A stretch of 64,000 nucleotides of DNA from an uncultured Bacteroidales bacterium (lineage in GTDB: Bacteria > Bacteroidota > Bacteroidia > Bacteroidales > P3), in assembly GCA_900316055.1 (NCBI GenBank), contig ONBK01000006.1, positions 42,881 to 106,880 of the forward strand, given 5' to 3'. The notes beneath the pieces were generated by a model, which did not search any database, was not told where the DNA came from, and saw only the letters and a program-made list of their open reading frames with translations. The first letter of the stretch is position 1; every line of letters starts with the position of its first letter. This document shows positions 51,663 to 58,083 of this stretch, piece after piece. The translations under genes and the position numbers were made by a program.

Positions 51663-53102
51663 ATGATGCAAAGAGTTCCCCTCCTGCCTATGGCGGTAGC
51701 CATGATGGTGGGTATCGCCGTATCTCATGCCGCCCTCCTCCCGATATGGGTGTGGGCTGTCGTGATGGGCGTTGCGGCACTTGCGGGAGGACTGCTGACA
51801 ATACTGAAAAAAAGGGAATTCCGTGTCGCACTCACCCTCCTGCTGACACTCACTTTCGTGGCCATCGGTGCCTTACGGATTCTCCCCGACGACGCACAAT
51901 ACGACCCGCGACACTGGACCCATCTCGTCCAACAGCCCTCTTTCCTCACCCTGCGGCTCACGGAGACACCCACACCCCGCGAACGCAGCTGGAAGACGGA
52001 AGCAGAGGTCCTCTCTGTCGACAGCCTCGAAGCCCACGGCACCCTACATCTCTTCCTCCGCAAGGACAGCACCGCCGCCACCCTGCATTACGGCGACACG
52101 TTGCCCCTGCACGGCTACGCCGATACCACACGCGGCACACTCTATGTCACCTCAGACCATTACCTCATCGCCGGGCACGACAGCACCTCGCCGCGAGCCC
52201 ACTGCGAAGCAATGAGAATGAAACTCCTACGCCGTATGCAGCACGGCCCTTTGGAACACCGCCATGCGGGGGTGGCCGAAGCGATGACCCTCGGCTGGCG
52301 CGGAGACCTCGAGCCCGACCTGCAGGCACAGTTCCGCGCCGCAGGCATCATGCATCTGCTCTGCGTCAGCGGCTTGCATGTGGGACTGCTGGCCGTCATG
52401 GTGGGAGGCCTCTTCCTCTGGCTCGGTGAGGAGCGTCGCGGACGTATCCTGAGAGGCAGCCTGCAACTACTGGTATTGTGGGGCTTCGCTCTGCTCACAG
52501 GCTTAGCTCCCGCCACCGTACGTGCCGCCCTGATGTTCAGCCTCTTCATCATCAGCCACATGATGGGGCGCCGCACCGACAGTCTCAACCTCCTGTCCCT
52601 TGCCGCCATCGTGATGCTGATGGTCGACCCACTGCTGCTCTTCAACACCGGCTGGCAGCTCTCCTTCTGTGCCGTCGCCGGCATCTTGCTGGCACGCCCC
52701 GCGATACAGCTGTTTCACAACCCCTTCTGGCAGACTGCCTCCGTCTGCCTCGCGGCCACCCTCGCCACCCTTCCCGTCATTCTCTCCTCCTTCCACACCT
52801 TCCAACCTTACTTCCTGATAGCCAATATTATCATCGTCCCTCTCGCCGCCCTTATCCTCGTTCTCTCGCTGCTCTACATGCTCCTCCCCTGCCCTTTATT
52901 CGCTTCACCGCTATGGTGGTTGCTCGAGAGCAGCGACCGTCTCACGGGTGCCATCTCACGCCTGCCGGGAGCCACCATCAATAACATCGAAATCAGCCCT
53001 ATAGGAACTATGTTCCTAACGGTGGCGATTTTTTTCATCCTCTTCGCAATAAACGCCGCCCTTCATCGTTACAATCAAAGAAAGAATCTACCCTTATGCT
53101 GA
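51663..53102 (+). CDS. ComEC/Rec2-like competence membrane protein lacking the hydrolase domain
   Basis: A 479-residue polytopic membrane protein. An N-terminal soluble part resembling DUF4131 follows two helices, and the ComEC core begins at VAEAMTLGWRGDLEPDLQAQFRAAG with HLLCVSGLHVGLLAVMVGG. Full ComEC proteins form the inner-membrane channel for transforming DNA and often carry a C-terminal metallo-beta-lactamase domain; here the protein ends after the last helices, so that domain is absent. It overlaps the UpxY gene by seven bases. Confidence 0.85.
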   Translation: MMQRVPLLPMAVAMMVGIAVSHAALLPIWVWAVVMGVAALAGGLLTILKKREFRVALTLLLTLTFVAIGALRILPDDAQYDPRHWTHLVQQPSFLTLRLTETPTPRERSWKTEAEVLSVDSLEAHGTLHLFLRKDSTAATLHYGDTLPLHGYADTTRGTLYVTSDHYLIAGHDSTSPRAHCEAMRMKLLRRMQHGPLEHRHAGVAEAMTLGWRGDLEPDLQAQFRAAGIMHLLCVSGLHVGLLAVMVGGLFLWLGEERRGRILRGSLQLLVLWGFALLTGLAPATVRAALMFSLFIISHMMGRRTDSLNLLSLAAIVMLMVDPLLLFNTGWQLSFCAVAGILLARPAIQLFHNPFWQTASVCLAATLATLPVILSSFHTFQPYFLIANIIIVPLAALILVLSLLYMLLPCPLFASPLWWLLESSDRLTGAISRLPGATINNIEISPIGTMFLTVAIFFILFAINAALHRYNQRKNLPLC

Positions 53103-53644
53103 ACGACACACACCAATGGGTGGCCCTATACACCAACTCGCGTGCTGAGAAGAAGACCGCCCAGACGCTGGAGGCTGCTGGTTATGAAGTTTATCTACCC
53201 CTGAAGCACACCCGCCGTCAATGGAGCGACCGTTGGAAGAGTGTAGAGGTACCGCTCATCAACTCCTATATCTTCGCCAAGATACGTGCCAGAGATGTAA
53301 CCCCCGTGCGCAACAGCGCCGGCGTGGTGACTATCGTCTCGTGGCACGGGAAACCCGCCATCATCCCCGACAAAGAAATCAACGCCATCAAACGCCTGAT
53401 GGACGCCGAGGCGGAAGTACACGTAAGAAACAGCACGCAACTGAAGCGCGGTGCCAAAGTGCGTATCGCCGAAGGCCCCTTCACAAACATGGAAGGAATG
53501 CTTATCAGAGACTGCGAGGATGGAAACTTCTGCGTCAGCATCTCAGGACTCGATTTCGTTCTGGTTACCGCTATCGAGAGTAGCATCCTTGAACTTATCG
53601 AAGAAAATCCAGACACCCCCAAAGGCCTCTGGGAAAAAGAATAG
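53096..53644 (+). CDS. UpxY-family transcription antiterminator (NusG paralogue)
   Basis: A 182-residue NusG-like protein: the NGN domain starts at QWVALYTNSRAEKKTAQTLEAAGYE and a KOW-like segment follows (KVRIAEGPFTNMEGML). Length and sequence fit the UpxY proteins of Bacteroides, which bind RNA polymerase at the 5' leader of one capsular polysaccharide operon and suppress termination. No polysaccharide genes follow; instead a vWA protein, a four-helix bundle and a transketolase-like gene do. It is translationally coupled to ComEC, which is unusual for this family. Confidence 0.82.
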   Translation: MLNDTHQWVALYTNSRAEKKTAQTLEAAGYEVYLPLKHTRRQWSDRWKSVEVPLINSYIFAKIRARDVTPVRNSAGVVTIVSWHGKPAIIPDKEINAIKRLMDAEAEVHVRNSTQLKRGAKVRIAEGPFTNMEGMLIRDCEDGNFCVSISGLDFVLVTAIESSILELIEENPDTPKGLWEKE

Positions 53645-53652
53645 ATGTCCCG

Positions 53653-55008
53653 ATGCGCAAACTGTTCATAGTATTGATGTTATTGCTGGCCGGGAGCCAA
53701 TGGCCAATGGCCAATGCGCGACCCGAAAAGACACGTCTGCTGCTTATCGTGGACTGTTCCCATTCGATGTGGGATCATTGGCAGAGTAACGCCAAAATCA
53801 AGGTAACACAGCAGGTGCTGCTGACGTTCCTCGACAGCATCGCAAGCCAGCACGATGTCGACGTGGCGCTCCGCGTCTTCGGCCACGAGAACAAGCTTCA
53901 TTTCTCCACACGCCTTGAGGTACCCTTCGGCGCGGACAACATCTACCAGCTACAGAGCAAAATCAAGACTCTCGTCCCACAAGGCGGCTGTACAGCAGCA
54001 ACGGCACTGACCGACGCGCTCTCCGACTTCCCCGCCACGGGCGACTCCCGCAACCTGATACTCATCATCACCGACGGCATGGACGACTGCGATGCCGAGA
54101 TCTGCGACGTAGCCAGACAGGTACAACTCAGTGGCGTGGTAGTGCAGACTTTCGTGCTGGGGATCGGCGGGGGAGCCTTCCGCAATGCCGACTGCGCGGG
54201 AAGCCTCTTCCTCGTGCCTGACGAAGAGGAATACACCAAGACGCTCAACGACATCTTCCGTCTGAGCGACAAGAAAGCCCCCGTGGTGTTGAAGATGACC
54301 GACGGTAGCGGCGACCTTTACGAGACCGAACATCCTGTGGCCTTCTACGACCACCGTACAGGTGTTATCCGCCAGAGCACCATCTACAGCGTCGACGAGC
54401 ACCTGCGACCCGACACCCTGCTGATGGACCCGCTGGTAACCTACGACATGACCGTCTTCACTCATCCGCCACTACGGAGAGAGAACATACAATTCAGCAT
54501 CGACCGTGTAAACAACATCGACATCACCGTCAACGAGGGAACCCTCAAGGTGCAGCATAGCGGCCAGCGTCCGCCGTGGACGCAGCCATCGGTTGACGTG
54601 ATTATCCGACGTTCCGACAACGGTGAGCGCGTGGCGGCTCAGACGATTGGCGAAACAGGGCAGTACCTCGCCGGCCGCTACGATGTAGAGGTGCAGACCT
54701 TACCCGTCACCACCCTGCGCGGTGTGGAAGTGCGTAGCGACGCCGTCACCGAACTCAGCGTTCCCATGCCTGGCATGCTGGTATTATCTAAACCCAAGGG
54801 CATCACCACCGGCGCCATCTTCCGCCTGCGCGACGGCCAGGTGGAGTTCGCCACCGACCTCAACCCCAGCACCGCCGGCGAACGCCTACTGCTCCAACCC
54901 GGCCAGTACGAGGTCGTCCTCCACCCCCAGAACGCCACCAAATACGACAAAGTCCAGTCCAAACGCTTCGTGATAGAAAGTTCGCAAACCACCAAGATAC
55001 AGTTTTGA
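53653..55008 (+). CDS. exported vWA-domain protein
   Basis: A 451-residue exported protein. The signal peptide (cleavage near NARP, about residue 23) ends in the repeat-coded QWPMANA. A von Willebrand factor A domain occupies about residues 28-200 with the metal site DCSHSMW (DxSxS), a Thr in GGCTAATALT and TDGMDDCD. The C-terminal 230 residues are beta-rich Ig-like modules ending in SKRFVIESSQTTKIQF. Such proteins bind partners at the cell surface or in the periplasm. It lies eight bases after UpxY. Confidence 0.8.
   Translation: MRKLFIVLMLLLAGSQWPMANARPEKTRLLLIVDCSHSMWDHWQSNAKIKVTQQVLLTFLDSIASQHDVDVALRVFGHENKLHFSTRLEVPFGADNIYQLQSKIKTLVPQGGCTAATALTDALSDFPATGDSRNLILIITDGMDDCDAEICDVARQVQLSGVVVQTFVLGIGGGAFRNADCAGSLFLVPDEEEYTKTLNDIFRLSDKKAPVVLKMTDGSGDLYETEHPVAFYDHRTGVIRQSTIYSVDEHLRPDTLLMDPLVTYDMTVFTHPPLRRENIQFSIDRVNNIDITVNEGTLKVQHSGQRPPWTQPSVDVIIRRSDNGERVAAQTIGETGQYLAGRYDVEVQTLPVTTLRGVEVRSDAVTELSVPMPGMLVLSKPKGITTGAIFRLRDGQVEFATDLNPSTAGERLLLQPGQYEVVLHPQNATKYDKVQSKRFVIESSQTTKIQF
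53694..53719 (+). repeat. CAATGGCCAATGG repeat in a signal peptide
   Basis: CCAATGGCCAATGGCCAATG, a 7-base unit repeated three times, encodes QWPMAN at the end of the vWA signal peptide. Confidence 0.7.
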
Positions 55009-55011
55009 GCC

Positions 55012-55611
55012 ATGACCGACTCCAGGGACTTTTTACGGCAGGATAACAACTACAGGACGTTGAAGGCATTCCGCAAGGCGGAGTGCGTCTACGACGTAAC
55101 CTATTATTTTGCCAATAAGTTCTTGGTGAAGGGAGACCGTACGATAGACCAGATGGTGCAGGCGGCGCGGAGCGGCAAGCAGAATCTGGCAGAGGGCAAC
55201 ATCGATGGCATCACCTCGAAGGAGATGGAACTGAAGCTGACCAACGTCAACCGTGCCTCGTTGCACGAACTGCTGTTGGATTATGAGGACTACCTGCGGG
55301 TGCGCGGTCTGGAGCAGTGGCCATACAACGATTCGCGCTGCGTGCAGACGCGCGAGTTCTGCAAGAAGCACCTCGACTCGGCGGTCTACCGCGAGAAGAT
55401 AAAAGACCGCTCCGACGAGACCATAGCTAATATCGCCATCACGCTGATACACCAGTGCGACGTGCTGATAAAAGGGCTTATCGAGTGGCAGAAGAAGAAC
55501 TTCCTCGAAAACGGAGGGATAAAAGAGGAGATGTACAGAGCGAGAAAAGCCTACAGAGATAGCAATGGGTTTAATGGGCAGAATGGGTCTAATGGGCAAT
55601 ATGAGCAATAG
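55012..55611 (+). CDS. four-helix bundle protein
   Basis: A 199-residue protein of the four-helix-bundle (S23/Avd-like) fold: helices around RTLKAFRKAECVYDVTYYFANKF, IDQMVQAARSGKQNLAEGNIDG, ELKLTNVNRASLHELLLDYEDYL and IANIAITLIHQCDVLIKGLIEWQ. The QAARSGKQNLAEG motif is the family hallmark. Many such proteins bind nucleic acids or assist retroelements, but no reverse transcriptase or variable repeat is near. The C-terminal SNGFNGQNGSNGQYEQ is encoded by AATGGG(T/C) repeats. It starts three bases after the vWA stop. Confidence 0.8.
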   Translation: MTDSRDFLRQDNNYRTLKAFRKAECVYDVTYYFANKFLVKGDRTIDQMVQAARSGKQNLAEGNIDGITSKEMELKLTNVNRASLHELLLDYEDYLRVRGLEQWPYNDSRCVQTREFCKKHLDSAVYREKIKDRSDETIANIAITLIHQCDVLIKGLIEWQKKNFLENGGIKEEMYRARKAYRDSNGFNGQNGSNGQYEQ

Positions 55612-55651
55612 GCGTCAGCCGCCCATTAAGCCCATTAAGCCCATTAAACCC
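55564..55651 (+). repeat. TTTAATGGGC repeats and complementary GCCCATTAA repeats
   Basis: AATGGGTTT, AATGGGCAG, AATGGGTCT nonamers (coding NGFNGQNGSNG) are followed after the stop by GCCCATTAA nonamers. GGGTTTAATGGGC at 55567-55579 is the exact complement of GCCCATTAAACCC at 55639-55651, so the 3' end can fold into a hairpin spanning the stop codon. Confidence 0.75.
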
Positions 55652-55692
55652 ACTAAACAAAACAGAAATAATAATCAAAAACAACAATAACA

Positions 55693-56904
55693 ATGACCCA
55701 CTACGAAAAACAATCAAGCAAAGAGTTGCGCGCCGGCATGGGCGAAGGCCTGGTAGAGGCTGGCCGCAAGAACGAGAATGTCGTCGCCCTGAGCGCCGAC
55801 GTGAAAGGCAGCGTCAAGATGGACGGCTTCGCCAAAGAGTTCCCCGAGCGCTTTATCCAGTGCGGCATCGCCGAGGCCAATATGGTCGGCATCGCCGCCG
55901 GACTGAGCCTCTGCGGCAAGGTGCCCTTCATCGGGGGCTTCGCCGAGTTCGTCACCGGCCGCGTCTATGACCAAATCCGCCAGGTGGTGTGCTACTCGAA
56001 CAAGAACGTCAAAATCTGCGGCTCGCACGCCGGCATCTCGCTCGGCGAGGACGGCGCCACGCACCAGACCATGGAGGACATCGCCCTGATGAAGGTGCTG
56101 CCCAATATGACCGTGCTCGTGCCCGCCGACTTCAACCAGGCCAAGGCCGCCACGCTGGCCGCCGCCGAGCACGTCGGGCCCGTCTACCTCCGCCTCGGCC
56201 GCTCCAAGATGCCCTGCTTCCTGCCGGAGAATGAAAAATTCGAAATCGGCAAGGCCCAGCTGCTGAGCGAGGGCAAGGACGTGACCCTCTTCGCCTGCGG
56301 CCACCTCGTATGGGAAGCCCTGCAGGCCGCCGAGCACCTGGAGAAGGTCGGCATCAGCTGCGAAGTCATCAACATCCACACCATCAAGCCCCTCGACGTG
56401 GAGGCTGTGGTGGCCAGCGCCCGCAAGACCGGCGCCGTCGTCACCTGCGAGGAGCACCTCTTCAACGGCGGCCTCGGCGACAGCATCGCCCAGACCCTCG
56501 CCCTCCACTGCCCCACGCCGATGGAGTACGTGGCGGTAGATGACAAGTTCGGCGAGAGCGGCACACCCGACGAGATGCTCACCAACTACCACCTCCGCGC
56601 CGCCGACATCATGGCCAAGGTCTACGCCGTCCTGCAGCGCAAGCCCGGCGCCCCGCAGCAGCGCTACTGCCAGAGCTGCGGCATGCCGCTGACCGACGAG
56701 GTCACGAGCGAGAATCCCGACTACTGCAAGTACTGCTTCGCCGATGGCAAGTTCACCGCCGACTGCACCATGGAGCAGATGATAGACTTCTGCGCCCAGT
56801 ACGTCGACGAATTCAACCGCAACACCAACCAGCACCTCACCGCCGACGAGTACAAAGAGCAGCTCCGCCAGTACTTCCCGCTGCTCAAGCGCTGGAAAAA
56901 GTAA
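55693..56904 (+). CDS. transketolase C-terminal half fused to a zinc ribbon domain
   Basis: A 403-residue fusion. Residues about 1-318 are the pyrimidine-binding and C-terminal domains of a two-subunit transketolase (SADVKGSVKMDGFAKEFPERFIQCGIAEANMVGIAAGL; GSHAGISLGEDGATHQTMEDIAL). Residues about 322-403 form a complete putative zinc ribbon domain: YCQSCGMPL, a spacer, YCKYCFADGKFT, TMEQMIDFC and the ending LKRWKK. The thiamine-diphosphate-binding N-terminal half is not encoded in the window, so the enzyme needs a partner from elsewhere. The zinc ribbon normally occurs as a separate small protein of unknown role. Confidence 0.88.
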   Translation: MTHYEKQSSKELRAGMGEGLVEAGRKNENVVALSADVKGSVKMDGFAKEFPERFIQCGIAEANMVGIAAGLSLCGKVPFIGGFAEFVTGRVYDQIRQVVCYSNKNVKICGSHAGISLGEDGATHQTMEDIALMKVLPNMTVLVPADFNQAKAATLAAAEHVGPVYLRLGRSKMPCFLPENEKFEIGKAQLLSEGKDVTLFACGHLVWEALQAAEHLEKVGISCEVINIHTIKPLDVEAVVASARKTGAVVTCEEHLFNGGLGDSIAQTLALHCPTPMEYVAVDDKFGESGTPDEMLTNYHLRAADIMAKVYAVLQRKPGAPQQRYCQSCGMPLTDEVTSENPDYCKYCFADGKFTADCTMEQMIDFCAQYVDEFNRNTNQHLTADEYKEQLRQYFPLLKRWKK

Positions 56905-56915
56905 TCCCAAACCAT

Positions 56916-56948
56916 GCAGGAGGTACACTCCACATGTGTGCCTCCTGC
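56916..56948. terminator. hairpin between transketolase and esterase-LysM genes
   Basis: GCAGGAGGTACAC pairs with GTGTGCCTCCTGC (13 bp with one G-U pair) around a 7-base loop between convergent genes. The following T-richness is weak, so efficiency is uncertain. Confidence 0.65.
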
Positions 56949-57003
56949 CTCATTTATGACATCACAGTAACATTGATCGCTTCCCCAAGGACTTCATGTT
57001 TCA

Positions 57004-58008
57004 TCACCTCACCCTCAACTTCTTGCCGAGTTGCAGTTTGGTGGTGGACTTGATGCCGTTGAGGGAACAGAGATTTTTCACCGTAGTGTGATAGCGACGC
57101 GCCAGCTTGCTGAGCGTGTCGCCTTTTTTTATAGTATGGTATTGTGTCTCGGAATTTTCAGAATACTCTGAAGCATCAGCGTTCTCCGAGCCACCCACGG
57201 CTTTCTCGGTCACCACCTTGTTGCCGCCTCCACGAGCCTCACGGTAAACGTTACCGTTCAGGTCATCAGTAGAGATATTGTATTCGCGATTGACGCTACG
57301 GTCTCTGTCGGCCAGGCTATGGGAGAAGAGCCATTCGTAGGTCTTCTGCATATAAAAGATACGTGCCAGACGTCCGTGATTGGCCCCCTTGAGGGGTGTC
57401 CAGATCAGCCGTTCGGCGGTGTCGCAGGCCTCCATGGCATCCACCACACGCTGCGAAGCCGAGATACCCACAGCACGGTCGGCGGTACCATGCAATATCC
57501 ACAGCGGCATGCGGTTAAGCCCGCAGAATTCCTTCAGTGTGCTACCCCCGCAGAGAGCCATTGCCGCAGCGAAGCGGTCGGGATAGGTCCCCGCTACATC
57601 GAGTGTGCCGAAGCCGCCCATACTCATTCCAATGAGATAGATGCGATTGGTGTCGACGGCATAGCGTTCCTCCGCCCAATCCACCAAGCGGATCACCCGT
57701 TGGGGGGTCCAGCCATTTGAAGTCTGGGGAGCCAAAACGTATGCATCGATTTTCATGCCCATCTCAAGGGCGTTGATGGGACCGTAGCGCTTCACACGGT
57801 TGAGGTTCTTCCCGCTAAGACTCTTTCCATGAAGGAAAACAATTAGGGGCTTGGAGGGTGAAGAAAGGGTATCGCCACTGGCGGGGGGCTCGTAGAACCA
57901 GAAGTTATAGGCATCCTTCACATCGCCGCGGTGTGCTGTGAGGTGCTGCGCCTGCAGTACTAAAGTGGTCAAAAAGAACAATAAAAAGACTATCTGTTTC
58001 TTCTTCAT
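57004..58008 (-). CDS. exported esterase-like hydrolase with C-terminal LysM
   Basis: A 334-residue exported protein. ATG 58008 is chosen because it starts a proper signal peptide (MKKKQIVFLLFFL..., cleavage after LQAQ); the longer frame overlaps the promoter region. The alpha/beta-hydrolase core has the nucleophile elbow GMSMGGFG, an Asp in LHGTADRAVG and a His in GANHGRLA, resembling feruloyl esterase/dienelactone hydrolase-like enzymes. A linker (SEYSENSETQ, coded by ATTCTGAA-type repeats) leads to one LysM domain (HTIKKGDTLSKLARRY...). The LysM would hold it at peptidoglycan. Substrate unknown. Confidence 0.8.
   Translation of the reverse strand: MKKKQIVFLLFFLTTLVLQAQHLTAHRGDVKDAYNFWFYEPPASGDTLSSPSKPLIVFLHGKSLSGKNLNRVKRYGPINALEMGMKIDAYVLAPQTSNGWTPQRVIRLVDWAEERYAVDTNRIYLIGMSMGGFGTLDVAGTYPDRFAAAMALCGGSTLKEFCGLNRMPLWILHGTADRAVGISASQRVVDAMEACDTAERLIWTPLKGANHGRLARIFYMQKTYEWLFSHSLADRDRSVNREYNISTDDLNGNVYREARGGGNKVVTEKAVGGSENADASEYSENSETQYHTIKKGDTLSKLARRYHTTVKNLCSLNGIKSTTKLQLGKKLRVR
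57150..57191 (-). repeat. ATTCTGAA-type repeat in the esterase-LysM linker
   Basis: ATTTTCAG, AATACTCTGAA and GTTCTCCGAG units encode the linker between esterase and LysM domains. Similar units lie in the helicase at 59494-59516 and the FAD oxidoreductase at 14010-14053. Confidence 0.5.
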
Positions 58009-58026
58009 AACGGTCATTTGAAAATG

Positions 58027-58034
58027 CAAAGATA
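58027..58034 (-). promoter_or_regulatory. -7 box of the esterase-LysM gene
   Basis: Minus strand TATCTTTG, 18 bases before the ATG at 58008, supporting that start. Confidence 0.55.
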
Positions 58035-58053
58035 CGAAAATTATTTTTTTTCG

Positions 58054-58061
58054 TATTTTTG
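58054..58061 (+). promoter_or_regulatory. -7 box of the SF1 helicase gene
   Basis: TATTTTTG, 22 bases before the ATG at 58084. It overlaps the longer reading frame from 58018, so that earlier start is rejected. Confidence 0.65.
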
Positions 58062-58083
58062 CACTCCGAAAAAGCAATCACTC

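Noticed and set aside
55012-55611. Four-helix bundle protein considered as an Avd of a diversity-generating retroelement
   Set aside because: No reverse transcriptase and no template/variable repeat pair was found nearby.
53096-56904. UpxY and following genes considered as the start of a capsule locus
   Set aside because: No glycosyltransferase, flippase, polymerase or UpxZ-like gene follows.
55714-56928. 404-residue open frame antisense to the transketolase fusion
   Set aside because: The forward frame has clear family motifs. The antisense frame is rich in G, A, V, L, H as expected from GC-rich third positions and has no recognisable domain.
58018-58083. Longer start of the SF1 helicase
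   Set aside because: The extension overlaps two promoter boxes; the ATG at 58084 follows the -7 box at a normal distance.
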